Below the pieces are notes generated by a model. That model had not been told where the DNA came from and did no database searches. It was given only the letters and a program-made list of their open reading frames with translations. Shown piece after piece: positions 44,335-53,231 of a DNA stretch of 64,000 nt. Location: the NCBI RefSeq assembly GCF_002937115.1, contig NZ_NHRY01000074.1:1-64000 (forward strand), written 5' to 3'. This DNA is from Rhodopila globiformis. GTDB taxonomy: Bacteria > Pseudomonadota > Alphaproteobacteria > Acetobacterales > Acetobacteraceae. Positions within the stretch are counted from its first letter, which is position 1. The number at the start of each line of letters is the position of its first letter. The position numbers and the translations under genes are program-made.

Positions 44335-45096
44335 TCAGACCGTGATCACCAGCTTCTGGTAGAAGCCGCCGAAATAGCCGCTGCGCGAGACGATCCGGTT
44401 GCGGTGCGTCACCGGCAGCCAGGTCTCCACCGGCCAGGTCCACAGGTCCGGGGCGAACGGCTCCAGCCGGGTCAGCACCGGGTGCCAGAGGTATTTCAGC
44501 GGATGCCAGGCCGCCGGCCGGGCGAAATCCACGACCACCAGCTTGCCGCCCGGCTTCACCACCCGCAGCGCCTCGCGCAGCGTCGCCTCGCGCACGGGCA
44601 CCGGCATCTCGTGCAGCAGGAAGAACAGCAGCGCCCGGTCATAGCTGGCGTCCGGCAGCTGCAGGTCCGAACTGTCCATCGCCAGCAGGCTCACCCGCGC
44701 GTCCGCCGGCAGCTTCCGCTGCAAATTCTCCAACTGGATCGGCAACACGTCCACCACGTCCAGCTGCGAGCCCTCCGGCACGCGGGCGGCGAGTTGCGGC
44801 GTCAGGTTGCCGTAGGCGCAGGCCACCTGCAGCGTGCGCCCGGGCAGGCTGTCGCCCATCTCGGCCAGCGTGGCGTCGCGCATGGTGACGTACTTGCCCC
44901 ACAGGATCAGGTTCACCAGCCACTGCCGCTCGAAGAACCGGACTGCCCGCGGATGGACATAGGTCCACCAGTAGACCTCGTTCAGGTAATCGGGAATACG
45001 CAGTCCGGCCTTGCCGGTGCCGGCAGCCGGGGTGCTGGCGGCGAATGACAAGGGCCCTGTCAGATCACGGTCCGTGACAGGAAAAAATGACCCCAT
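44335..45096 (-). CDS. rquA: Rhodoquinone biosynthesis methyltransferase-like RquA
   Basis: 253 residues. IPDYLNEVYWWTYVHPRAVR then FFERQWLVNLILWGKYVTMR are characteristic of RquA. The SAM-site loop reads LQVACAYGNLTP, not the usual DxGxGxG, which is the known RquA deviation. Later blocks DVVDVLPIQLENL, ALLFFLLHEMP and VKPGGKLVVVDFARP fit the family. RquA converts ubiquinone to rhodoquinone for fumarate-reducing anaerobic metabolism. RBS GGAGA precedes ATG 45096. It is monocistronic, with a promoter-operator-like region upstream. Confidence 0.8.
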   Translation of the reverse strand: MGSFFPVTDRDLTGPLSFAASTPAAGTGKAGLRIPDYLNEVYWWTYVHPRAVRFFERQWLVNLILWGKYVTMRDATLAEMGDSLPGRTLQVACAYGNLTPQLAARVPEGSQLDVVDVLPIQLENLQRKLPADARVSLLAMDSSDLQLPDASYDRALLFFLLHEMPVPVREATLREALRVVKPGGKLVVVDFARPAAWHPLKYLWHPVLTRLEPFAPDLWTWPVETWLPVTHRNRIVSRSGYFGGFYQKLVITV

Positions 45097-45123
45097 CTGG
45101 CTTTCTCCATCTGCGCGTGCATT

Positions 45124-45151
45124 TGTATAAATTCACACACGCGTGAACAAG
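45124..45151 (-). promoter_or_regulatory. Putative rquA promoter with internal dyad
   Basis: Minus-strand CTTGTT (45146-45151), 16 nt, TATACA (45124-45129). The dyad TTCAC-N6-GTGAA (45132-45147) lies between the boxes, where a regulator would control access. A second dyad, GATAA-N4-TTATC, lies at 45205-45218. Confidence 0.45.
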
Positions 45152-45204
45152 TGAAACTTCGGGTCTCAGAAGTTCTTCCGAGTCGCAAATAGTTATCTTT
45201 TATC

Positions 45205-45218
45205 GATAAAGAATTATC
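45205..45218. promoter_or_regulatory. FNR-like-spaced dyad upstream of rquA
   Basis: GATAA-AGAA-TTATC, with the adjacent palindrome TTTATCGATAAA (45199-45210). The N4 spacing recalls FNR/Crp boxes, but the half-sites differ (TTGAT expected). It lies between the divergent rquA and rpmB. Confidence 0.25.
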
Positions 45219-45530
45219 AATGCGAGAGACCCTGTGACTGGACCGCGCCTGCGTCCCACAACCGCCCGCTTCCATCCCGCCCGCGCCGGGGCTGAAAATC
45301 CCGCGACGCCGGCCACGGCCCTTGCGCCGTGCCTGCACAGACACTTCTTGCTCTCTTGTAACGCAGACGAAAAGACATGCAGATCCCTTCTGCGCCCACC
45401 GCGGGCGGGACGCCGGAAGCCGGGAATGTCCGGTTGCAGGTGTTGCCTACCTCTTCCTTGGCGCGCCGGCATTGTGACAGATCAAAAAGCCGCGACACCA
45501 GCCTGATCCGGCCTGCCCGCGGCCGGGGGA

Positions 45531-45554
45531 GGGCCGCCGCCGACCCGGCGGCCC
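45531..45554. other. GC hairpin upstream of rpmB promoter
   Basis: GGGCCGCCG pairs with CGGCGGCCC (6-nt loop), followed on the plus strand by GTCTTGCTTG. It may insulate the rpmB promoter from upstream transcription. The rest of 45219-45530 shows no gene. Confidence 0.35.
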
Positions 45555-45561
45555 GTCTTGC

Positions 45562-45590
45562 TTGACGCCGCCCGCCCGGATCGTCATAAC
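45562..45590 (+). promoter_or_regulatory. Sigma-70 promoter of rpmB
   Basis: TTGACG (45562-45567), 17 nt, CATAAC (45585-45590); leader of about 30 nt to the start. Confidence 0.55.
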
Positions 45591-45625
45591 CCGCCGCTTC
45601 CAATCTGTTCTGAGGGTCATGTGCG

Positions 45626-45931
45626 ATGTCACGTCGCTGCGAAATCACGGGTAAAGGCGTTCTCAGTGGCAACAACGTCAGCCACGCCAACAACAAGACC
45701 CGTCGGCGCTTCCTGCCGAACCTCCAGGTGACGTCGCTGCTGTCCGAAAGCCTCGGGCACGAGGTGCGCATGCGCCTGTCCACCCGCGGCATCCGCACAG
45801 TGGAGCACAATGGCGGCATCGACGCCTACCTGCTGGCCACCCCCAACAGCAAGCTGACCGGCGAGGCGAAGCTGCTGAAGCGCCGGATCGAGCGCGCGCG
45901 CGCCAAGCGGGCCGACGCCGCCGCCGCCTGA
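45626..45931 (+). CDS. rpmB: 50S ribosomal protein L28
   Basis: 101 residues: [20 protein letters not shown], the conserved N-terminus, then [13 protein letters not shown]. The family's usual length in alphaproteobacteria is about 95-100. A structural protein of the large subunit. Preceded by a good promoter; RBS GAGGG about 9 nt upstream. Single gene, as is usual in this group. Confidence 0.97.
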   Translation: MSRRCEITGKGVLSGNNVSHANNKTRRRFLPNLQVTSLLSESLGHEVRMRLSTRGIRTVEHNGGIDAYLLATPNSKLTGEAKLLKRRIERARAKRADAAAA

Positions 45932-46378
45932 CCCAACCGTCCGCGCCGCGCCGGAGCCACCGGCGGGGCGCCACGGCTTTCCCGGATGACCGGAACGGCA
46001 AGCGCGGCCACGGGGACATCCTCCCCCCTGCCGCTTCCGCTGTTTGCGGCGTTCTGGCGCGCCCGTCGCCGGCTGGCGTTGCCCGGCGGCAGCCGAGTCG
46101 GCATCGGGTTGTATCCCGCCGGAAAGTTGTTCAACTAAAAGTTGATCAGCGAAGGTTTGTCTTATTATTGGCGCAGTGCCGGACTATTGGTGTTTTTTTC
46201 ACACAGTTCCGAGAAATTCATCAAATCACTTCGGCCATTCGCTCACGGCGGTTGCCCGGTGCGCTCTTTCGTTGCAAATGCACCGACGGGATCTCGAAGC
46301 AGGCCAACTGCTCTCTGTGACGTGATATCTTTCCTTACTTTTTCATCCCTATTCTGGTTGCAGAACAGGAGGCTGGCT
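45932..46378. other. 447-bp intergenic region, AT-rich in the middle
   Basis: Holds a TCAAC-TAAAA-GTTGA hairpin (46131-46145) and an AT-rich stretch around 46150-46220. In-frame translation of the next gene could extend back to 46142, but the composition is unlike coding DNA here. Confidence 0.35.
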
Positions 46379-46837
46379 TTGGACGCTTCACACTTCAGGC
46401 AGCGGGCAGCAATCGCCCGGGAGCTGGCCCAGGCGGGCGAGGATCGCCGCCTGGCGCACATGCTCTTGGAACTCGCCATCGATCTGGATGCGGAAGCCGA
46501 GGCGATCGAAGCCGAGCAGGCCCGCACCGCCGATCGGCACCCTGCCAGCGCGACGGCACAGGCCAGCGCGACAGCACCGGATGGTAACAGAGCGGCTGCC
46601 CCGATCATCGATCTGACGACGCCCGGCGTGAAGCCCCCGGTGGACACCCGGCCCAGCCGCTTCAGTGCCGTGGTGTTGCCCTTCCCGGCCCGCGGCCTGC
46701 CGCAGGAAACGACACTGCCGCCGGCGGCCAGGCACCCAGCGGCAAGGGCCACGCCGCCGCTTGCCGTTCCGGCCCCGCCGCAGCCGTCGCCAGCCGACAC
46801 CCAGGCCGACATCTGCACGCTGCTGACCATCGGCTGA
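46379..46837 (+). CDS. Hypothetical protein with TTG start
   Basis: 152 residues from TTG 46379, chosen because AGGAGG lies 6 nt upstream and the coding character begins there. The N-terminal third is helical (HFRQRAAIARELAQAGEDRR, MLLELAIDLDAEAEAIEAEQ), the rest Pro/Ala-rich and disordered. No family recognised; the helical part resembles small cytosolic proteins often seen in Rhodospirillales. Function unknown. Confidence 0.5.
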   Translation: MDASHFRQRAAIARELAQAGEDRRLAHMLLELAIDLDAEAEAIEAEQARTADRHPASATAQASATAPDGNRAAAPIIDLTTPGVKPPVDTRPSRFSAVVLPFPARGLPQETTLPPAARHPAARATPPLAVPAPPQPSPADTQADICTLLTIG

Positions 46838-46902
46838 TGCCGGCCGCTCGATAACCACTGGCCGGCACGCGGCGCGGCGAAGCACGCTGACGGGGCAGGC
46901 TG

Positions 46903-48312
46903 TCAGGGCAGCCGCCCGAGCAGCCGCACCAACGATTTCATCCCCGGCGAAAACAGCCTTGCCATGAAAGCCCCGGTCGCGGCGCGCTTGGCCGCCTCCG
47001 ACCGGGTCGGGTAGGGCACGATCAGCCCGGCCAGGGCGGACAGCCGGGTGCGGCGGGCGATCGCCAGGCTCCAGGCGGTGATCATTTCGCCGGCCTGCGG
47101 CGCCAGGATGCCGGCCCCGACGATGCGGCCGCGCACCGCCACCAGCTTGACCAGGCCGTCGGTGTCGCGTTCGGCCACGGCGCGGTCGTTGTCTGCCAGC
47201 GTCCAGCGCAGAATCCGCACGGGCAGCCCCGCCGCCGCCGCCTCGGCCTCGGTCAGGCCGGTCTGCGCCAGGTCCGGGTCGGTGTAGATGACCCGCGGGA
47301 GCGCGGTATAGTCCAGGCGCGCCGGCAGGCGGAACAGCACGCGGCGGATGATGATGCCGGCATGGTACGACCCAACATGGGTGAAGGCGCGCGGCCCCAA
47401 GCCGACCGGGCTGGCGATGTCGCCGGCGGCGTACACATGCCGGTTGCTGACGCTGCGCAGGCCGCTGTCGGTCACGATGCCGTGCGCATCGGCCTGGATC
47501 CCGGCCGCCGGCAGGTCCAGCGCCTCCGTGTTCGGCGTCCGCCCGGCGGCAACCAGCAGGTGCGACCCGTTGATGCGGCTGCCGTCGGACAGCACCAGCA
47601 CCGGGCCGGAGGCCACGCGCGCCACCGAGGCGCCTTCCCGGATGGTCACACCGCGCCGCACCAGCACGCGCCGCAATCCGGCGGCGAGTTCCGGGTCCTC
47701 CCGCAGCGCGATGCGGGCCGCCTCCACCACGGTCACCGCGCAGCCCAGATCGCAGAACGCAGCCGCCATCTCCAGGCCCACCGGCCCGCCGCCGAGGATC
47801 AGCAAATGGTCCGGCCGCTCGGCCAGCTCGAACAGCGTGTCGTTGGTCCAACAGGGAACCTGGTCCAGGCCCGGAATCGCCGGCACCGCGGCGCGGCTGC
47901 CCGCCGCCACGACGAAGCGGCGCGCGCTGAGCCGCCGGCCATCCACCGACAGGGTCGCGGAGTCGAGGAACCGCGCCTCGCCACGCAGCACCGTGGCGCC
48001 GAGGGCACGGTAGCGGGCCTCGGAATCGGCCGGCGCAATGGCGGCGACGACTCCCCGGATATGCGCACGCAGGCGATCCCAGTCGATGATCGGCTCCAGG
48101 GCGATGACGCCGAACCGCCCGGCCTCACGCACGGCACGCGCGGCGTGCGCGGCGGCCAGCAGGGCCTTGCTGGGCACGCAGCCGGTGTTGAGGCAGTCGC
48201 CGCCCATCCGCCCGCGCTCGATCAGCGCCACCCGCACCCCAAGCTGCGCCGCCCCGGCCGCAACCGAAAGCCCGGCGGACCCGGCGCCGATGACGGCGAG
48301 GTCAAAATCCAT
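46903..48312 (-). CDS. FAD-dependent pyridine nucleotide-disulfide oxidoreductase
   Basis: 469 residues. FAD site VIGAGSAGLSVAAG (8-20), redox pair Cys40-X4-Cys45 in GGDCLNTGCVPSK, NAD(P) site LILGGGPVGLEMA, FAD loop HVYAAGDIA. The C-terminal interface reads VPYPTRSEAAKRAA where dihydrolipoamide dehydrogenase has a His-Glu dyad, so it belongs to the mercuric reductase-like subgroup of unknown substrate, not Lpd. ATG 48312 matches the family start; a 60-residue Cys-rich N-terminal extension is open upstream but has no RBS. The gene stands alone. Confidence 0.85.
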   Translation of the reverse strand: MDFDLAVIGAGSAGLSVAAGAAQLGVRVALIERGRMGGDCLNTGCVPSKALLAAAHAARAVREAGRFGVIALEPIIDWDRLRAHIRGVVAAIAPADSEARYRALGATVLRGEARFLDSATLSVDGRRLSARRFVVAAGSRAAVPAIPGLDQVPCWTNDTLFELAERPDHLLILGGGPVGLEMAAAFCDLGCAVTVVEAARIALREDPELAAGLRRVLVRRGVTIREGASVARVASGPVLVLSDGSRINGSHLLVAAGRTPNTEALDLPAAGIQADAHGIVTDSGLRSVSNRHVYAAGDIASPVGLGPRAFTHVGSYHAGIIIRRVLFRLPARLDYTALPRVIYTDPDLAQTGLTEAEAAAAGLPVRILRWTLADNDRAVAERDTDGLVKLVAVRGRIVGAGILAPQAGEMITAWSLAIARRTRLSALAGLIVPYPTRSEAAKRAATGAFMARLFSPGMKSLVRLLGRLP

Positions 48313-48665
48313 CGGGGTATCCGCCGGCCGCGGCAGGGCGGCCCCGGCCTGCGCCAACGCGCTGCCGGCGGCGCCAGCGCACACCGCGCAGACTCCGCAA
48401 CAGGCCGGTGAGACGCCACCGGACGCGACGGACTGCCGGGGTTGCCGCCCCTGCTCCTCCAGGCCCGCATGCACGCCGTTCGGCTGTTGCATGTGACATC
48501 AACGGAAGTTCACGCTCCGGGTTCGTCACGTCGATCCTGTGTTTGCCCCGGTGTATCGCCGCAACGGCACCGGCAGGAGTGACAACCCCGCGAGCGCGGT
48601 ATCGGGAACAGGATTCGCCAACAGAACAAGACGGCGGGATGGCAGGCAGGCGGGATGACGCCCAC

Positions 48666-48843
48666 AGGCGCCAACATGGCGGAGCACGTTGTCTATCCGT
48701 CATGGCCCGGCCCGTCCGGGCCACCTGTCGCGGCACACGTGCTGGAATAGGTGGCCCGGACACGCCGGGCCATGACGAGGAGGCAATGGCCGTGCTGCCA
48801 ACACGTGGCATTGGCCGTGCCGCCGGCCCGCCAAGTTGGCGTC
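48666..48843. mobile_element. MITE-like element with terminal inverted repeats (type C core)
   Basis: The left end AGGCGCCAACATGGCGG and the right end, reverse-complemented GACGCCAACTTGGCGG, are inverted repeats. Inside is the 78-bp type C palindrome (48699-48776). The left 35 bp closely match the element at 15594. No coding capacity. The remaining gap from 48313 shows nothing else. Confidence 0.7.
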
Positions 48844-48987
48844 GGTGGGGATCACACAGCCCATCCCGCCGGCAGGCGGCGGGCCGCTGCGCTCGTCCCG
48901 CGACAATCCGTCAAAAAACAGCGCCTGCGTGCCTCGAAATGAGTCACATCGCTTGCTCCTTTGGACCGCGCGCCGATATGTTCAGGT

Positions 48988-49962
48988 ATGTCTGAAACGC
49001 ATCACACGAAGCTTCTGATCATCGGCGCCGGGCCGGCCGGCTATACCGCGGCGATCTACGCCGCGCGCGCCGCCATGGCGCCGCTGCTGGTCGCCGGCAT
49101 GCAGCCGGGCGGACAGCTGATGATCACCACCGACGTCGAGAACTATCCCGGTTTCGCCGACGTCATCCAGGGCCCCTGGCTGATGGAGCAGATGCAGGCG
49201 CAGGCCGAGCATGTCGGCACCCGCATCGTCCACGACCTGATCACCGAGGTGGACTTCTCCCGCCGGCCGTTCCGCTGCCGCGGCGACTCGGGCGACCTGT
49301 ATACCGCCGACGCCGTGGTCATCGCCACCGGCGCGCAGGCCCGCTGGCTGGGCCTGGAGTCGGAACAGGCGCTGCGCGGCCGCGGCGTCTCGGCCTGCGC
49401 CACCTGCGACGGCTTCTTCTACCGCGGCAAGACCGTCGCGGTCATCGGCGGCGGCAACACGGCGGTCGAGGAAGCGCTCTACCTGACGCACCATGCCGAT
49501 CACGTGACGCTGGTGCACCGCCGCGACAGCCTGCGCGCGGAAAAGATCCTGCAGGACCGCCTGTTCGCCAATCCCAGGATCAGCGTGATCTGGAACAGCG
49601 GGGTGCGGGCGATCCTGGGCGGCGGCACGCCCGAGGTCGTGACCGGCGTGCGGCTGCGCGACACGGTCAGCGGCGCCGAGTCGGACCTGCCGCTCGACGG
49701 CGTGTTCATCGCCATCGGCCACACGCCAAACACCGCGGTGTTCAAGGGCCAGGTCGACATGGATGCCGAAGGCTACATCCGCACCACGCCCGGCAGCACC
49801 CGCACCTCGGTCGCGGGCGTGTTCGCCGCGGGCGACGTGCAGGACAAGGTGTTCCGCCAGGCGGTCACCGCCGCCGGCACCGGCTGCATGGCCGCTTTGG
49901 AGGCCGAGCGGTTCCTCGCCGGGGCCGGGCAGGAAATAACCCCGTCCGTGGCGGCCTATTGA
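48988..49962 (+). CDS. trxB: Thioredoxin reductase
   Basis: 324 residues. FAD motif IIGAGPAGYTAAIYAARA, the active-site CATC (Cys137/Cys140) in SACATCDGFFYRGK, NADPH motif GGGNTAVEEALYL with HRRDSLRAEKI, and the second FAD stretch GVFAAGDVQDKVFRQAVTAA. It reduces thioredoxin with NADPH. ATG 48988 gives the family N-terminus. It is followed by a LysR gene on the same strand. Confidence 0.95.
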   Translation: MSETHHTKLLIIGAGPAGYTAAIYAARAAMAPLLVAGMQPGGQLMITTDVENYPGFADVIQGPWLMEQMQAQAEHVGTRIVHDLITEVDFSRRPFRCRGDSGDLYTADAVVIATGAQARWLGLESEQALRGRGVSACATCDGFFYRGKTVAVIGGGNTAVEEALYLTHHADHVTLVHRRDSLRAEKILQDRLFANPRISVIWNSGVRAILGGGTPEVVTGVRLRDTVSGAESDLPLDGVFIAIGHTPNTAVFKGQVDMDAEGYIRTTPGSTRTSVAGVFAAGDVQDKVFRQAVTAAGTGCMAALEAERFLAGAGQEITPSVAAY

Positions 49963-50100
49963 AAAATGTACACGAAGGTCTTGAATGATCCCTTCGTGAA
50001 TCGGAACATCGTGCCCGGGAATGATCGGCTGCCCCGGCCCCATGTGGACGACTGACGGAATGCGGCAGGCATCATGCCGACTGCGGGGAGAGGTTCTGTG

Positions 50101-50985
50101 ATGGATTGGGACAAGCTGCGTGTCTTTCACGCCGTCGCGGAGGCCGGCAGTTTCACGCATGCGGGCGACACCCTCAGCCTCAGCCAGTCCGCGGTGTCCC
50201 GGCAAATCTCGGCGCTGGAAGAGGCGCTGCAGGTGCCGCTGTTCCACCGCCACGCCCGCGGCCTGATCCTGACCGAGCAGGGCGAGTCGCTCAACCGCAC
50301 GGTGCGGGAGGTGTTCGCCAAGCTGGCGATCACCGAGGCGCTGCTGACGGAAAGCAAGGAAAAGCCGGCGGGCAAGCTGAAGGTGACGACCACCGCCGGG
50401 TTCGGCTCGATGTGGCTGGCGCCACGCCTGCATGCGTTCCTGGACGCCTATCCGGACGTCTCGGTCTCGCTGCTGCTGGATGACCAGGACCTCGACCTGG
50501 CAATGCGGGAGGCCGACGTGGCGATCCGCATGCACGCGCCGAAGCAGCCCGACCTGGTGCAGCGGCACCTGTTGACGCTGCAATGGAACATCTGCGCCTC
50601 GCCCGAATACCTGAAGAAGCACGGCGTGCCGCAGCGGGCCGAGGAGCTGGACGCGCACCGGCTGATCCTGTTCGGCAACCATCATCCGCCGGTGCCGGAG
50701 ATCAACTGGCTGGCCGAGGCTGGGCGGCGTCCCGGCAACCCGCGGCGGGCGCTGCTGGAGGTGAACTCGATCAACGCCATCCTGCTGGCGATCCGGGCCG
50801 GGACGGGAATCGGCGCCCTGCCGGATTTCGCGAGCACGGAGAACCCCGACCTGGTGCAGGTGCTGCCGGAGCTGAAGGGGCCGAAGGTGGACGTGTTCTT
50901 CGTCTATCCCGAGGAGCTGCGGAACTCGAAGCGGGTGGCGGTGTTCCGCGATTTCCTGCTGGCCCGGCTGGCGGAGCGGCATTAG
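50101..50985 (+). CDS. LysR family transcriptional regulator
   Basis: 294 residues. Winged helix-turn-helix at about 1-60 (VFHAVAEAGSFTHAGDTLSL, then SQSAVSRQISALEEALQVPL) and a periplasmic-binding-protein-like effector domain after about 90. Start at ATG 50101 (GGGAGAGG upstream), with GTG 50098 as an alternative. It lies 138 bp after trxB; the pair is commonly conserved in related bacteria, so it may act on trxB or on redox genes. Effector unknown. Confidence 0.9.
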   Translation: MDWDKLRVFHAVAEAGSFTHAGDTLSLSQSAVSRQISALEEALQVPLFHRHARGLILTEQGESLNRTVREVFAKLAITEALLTESKEKPAGKLKVTTTAGFGSMWLAPRLHAFLDAYPDVSVSLLLDDQDLDLAMREADVAIRMHAPKQPDLVQRHLLTLQWNICASPEYLKKHGVPQRAEELDAHRLILFGNHHPPVPEINWLAEAGRRPGNPRRALLEVNSINAILLAIRAGTGIGALPDFASTENPDLVQVLPELKGPKVDVFFVYPEELRNSKRVAVFRDFLLARLAERH

Positions 50986-51056
50986 CGGCGGGACCGGCGC
51001 CCCGCCACGGTACGGCAAAGCAGGTCGCCTGCGACGGAGCAGCGGCGCGGCCTCAC

Positions 51057-51265
51057 CGTCAACGACCGCGACACGCCCCATGGAATCAGGATAGGGCGTC
51101 GGGCGGAGCAAGGTCGTCTCCCTATCGTCATGGCCGGGCGTGTCCCGGCCATCTACCCCCGACCGTCGAAGCGCAGATGGCCGGGACACGCCCGGCCATG
51201 ACGGTGAGGCAACGGACCTCGCCCCGCGCCCATTGGCGCCGGCGAAACCGCATTTTCATGGGAGA
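51057..51265. repeat. Dispersed palindromic repeat, type A copy (extended)
   Basis: Left extension with ATCAGGATAGGGCGTCGGGC (as at 2923), a clean 76-bp core at 51127-51202, and the right tail GCCGGCGAAACCGCATTTTC. No gene in 50986-51609. Confidence 0.8.
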
Positions 51266-51609
51266 GGGCAAAGACCTTGCGCCGCAGGACCGCGGCTGGC
51301 CGCGGATCCGATCCGGCAGAGGCGCAATCGTTATGACCTAGCGAATATCCCGCGCTTGATCCACGCCCGGGGACAGCGGATTTGCCCGCGATCACGCCGC
51401 GCCGCCCCGCCGAACCGCCCCAGGCCGATCGCCGCCGCGCCGGGGGCGACAGGCGGCAATCCCCTCGGGCGTCAGGCCCATCATGACGGCGGCAGGGTCG
51501 CGCCGGTTCCAGCATATAATTTTTGTTTCGTTATGAAACTGGCAAGTTCGCACAAAAGCCATACGCTCTACGCCGGTACCGTTCGGTAGATATGCGTACT
51601 CAGCATATC

Positions 51610-51790
51610 GGCTGCCTGTTTCAGGGGGTAGTCGCCTTCGCAGGTGCGGGATACATGGTCCCTGTGAGTTACGGCAGCAATGCTGTTCGAGTTCCAGCGC
51701 AGGCCGCTGGAAAGGGGTCATTGGCCCCTGCGTCTCCCAGACGTGAAGCCTCCCTGTATACTTGCCCCCGGTCATGACCGGGGGCATTTT
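51610..51790 (+). ncRNA. ssrS: Structured RNA, candidate 6S RNA
   Basis: About 180 nt ending in a strong terminator with no gene downstream on this strand. The 5' end CAGGG (51622) can pair with CCCTG near 51753, GCAGG (51640) with CCTGC (51727), and an asymmetric internal region remains, which is the 6S closing-stem and bubble layout. Local hairpins: CAGCA-A-TGCTG, TTCCAGCG-N5-CGCTGGAA and AGGGG-N7-CCCCT. The TTCGCA...GTCCCTGTGAG stretch recalls the 5' half of E. coli 6S. The 5' end is not known exactly. It could be another structured RNA. Confidence 0.5.
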
Positions 51791-51791
51791 T
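51764..51791 (+). terminator. Rho-independent terminator of the structured RNA
   Basis: GCCCCCGGTCA and its exact complement (51764-51785), then ATTTTTC. The T run is on the plus strand only, so it ends plus-strand transcription. Confidence 0.8.
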
Positions 51792-51794
51792 CTT

Positions 51795-53222
51795 TCATCC
51801 CGCCGCCCGCGCCCGGCCGAGGCGCAGCACCGCATCCACCATTATTGCGATATCGTCCGCTGTCGTCCGGTGGTTCACCAGCGCCGCGCGGATCGCCAGC
51901 ACGCCGTTCACCAGCGTCGTCGAGGGCGCGGCAATGCCGGCCTCCTGCAGATCCGCCACGATGTCCGCGTTCAGCCGATCGAGGTCACCGGCGGCGGCGC
52001 GGTAGCGGAAGCAGACGATGTTCAGCGCCACCGGCGCCAGCCGTTCCAGTTCCGGCTCCCGGTCCACCCGCGCCGCCAGCGCCGCCGCCAGGTCGCAGCC
52101 GGCCTGCACCACCTGCCCCAGCGCGTCGGCGCCATACACCGACAGCGTCATCCACACCTTCAGCGCCCGGAACCCGCGCGACAGGTCGGGGCCGAGGTCG
52201 CAGGGCCATACCCCGCCCCCGGCCAGGCCACGCTGCTCGCGGCGCAGATAGGCCGCCTCGGCGCCGAAGGTTTCGATCTGCCGGGTGGGGTCGCGCACCA
52301 CCACGCAGCCGGCGTCGTACGGCACCTGCGCCCATTTGTGGAAATCGAACGCGACCGAATCCGCCCGTTCGATGCCCGCCAGCTTCGGGCGCAGCGCCGG
52401 GGCCAGCAGCGCCGTGGCACCGAACGCGCCGTCGACGTGGAACCACAGCGACTCGTGCGCGGCCACGTCCGCCAGCGCCGCCAGGTCGTCGATCGCGCCG
52501 ATATCCACCGAGCCGGCAGTGCCGACGACCAGGAACGGCCTCAGCCCGGCTGCCCGGTCCTGCGCGATGCGCTGCCGCAGCAGGTCCACCCGCATGCGGC
52601 CGTCGGCGTCGAACGGGATCATGCGCAGCGCCTCGCGCCCCAGGCCGGCCATCTCCATCGCCCGTGGCAGGCAGCCGTGCGCGGCGGCCGAGGCATAGCC
52701 GACCAGTCCGCGGCCGGACACGCCGGTCTGCCGCACAGCCGGACCCTCGCTGGCGGTGCGCGCCACCAGCACGCCGATGAAGTTGGCCATCGAGCTGCCG
52801 GTGACCAGCACGCCACCGGCCTCGGACGGGAAGCCCAGCATCTCGGCCGCCCAGGCGATCACCTGGCGCTCGACCTCGATGGGGGCATGGTCGCGGCCGC
52901 CGAGGTTGGCGTTCAGCCCGGCCGCCAGCAGCTCGGCCAGCATGCCAACGGGATTGCCGCCGCCATGCACCCAGCCCATGAAGCGCGGGTGCAGGTTGCC
53001 GGTGGCGTAGGGCTGCACCAGGCGCCGGAAGTCCGCATACACCGACCCGAGCGGCGACGGATCGCGCGGCAGCGGCTGCCGCAGCTCGGCGCGCAAGGAT
53101 TCCGGCATTGGCTGCCAGACCGGGCCCTCGCGCAGGGTTTGCAGGTGGTCGACCATGTCGTCGATCATGCGGTGTCCGAGGGCGCGCAGGTCGCTCCAGT
53201 CGGCGGGGTCAAGGCTGTCCAT
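51795..53222 (-). CDS. Group II PLP-dependent amino-acid decarboxylase
   Basis: 475 residues of the aromatic-L-amino-acid/glutamate decarboxylase family. Blocks: HPRFMGWVHGGGNPVGMLAE, VLVTGSSMANFIGVLVAR, HVDGAFGATALLAP, and SVAFDFHKWAQVPYDAG with the Lys that binds PLP. C-terminal FRYRAAAGDLDRLN fits. Substrate cannot be read from the sequence; aromatic amino acids are likely. It is separated from the GH5 gene by 9 bp and may share its transcript. Confidence 0.88.
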   Translation of the reverse strand: MDSLDPADWSDLRALGHRMIDDMVDHLQTLREGPVWQPMPESLRAELRQPLPRDPSPLGSVYADFRRLVQPYATGNLHPRFMGWVHGGGNPVGMLAELLAAGLNANLGGRDHAPIEVERQVIAWAAEMLGFPSEAGGVLVTGSSMANFIGVLVARTASEGPAVRQTGVSGRGLVGYASAAAHGCLPRAMEMAGLGREALRMIPFDADGRMRVDLLRQRIAQDRAAGLRPFLVVGTAGSVDIGAIDDLAALADVAAHESLWFHVDGAFGATALLAPALRPKLAGIERADSVAFDFHKWAQVPYDAGCVVVRDPTRQIETFGAEAAYLRREQRGLAGGGVWPCDLGPDLSRGFRALKVWMTLSVYGADALGQVVQAGCDLAAALAARVDREPELERLAPVALNIVCFRYRAAAGDLDRLNADIVADLQEAGIAAPSTTLVNGVLAIRAALVNHRTTADDIAIMVDAVLRLGRARAAG

Positions 53223-53231
53223 GCGGTGGGA

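Noticed and set aside
46903-48492. Dihydrolipoamide dehydrogenase or mercuric reductase as a firm name.
   Set aside because: The C-terminal His-Glu dyad and an N-terminal heavy-metal domain are both missing, and no mer or 2-oxoacid dehydrogenase gene is near.
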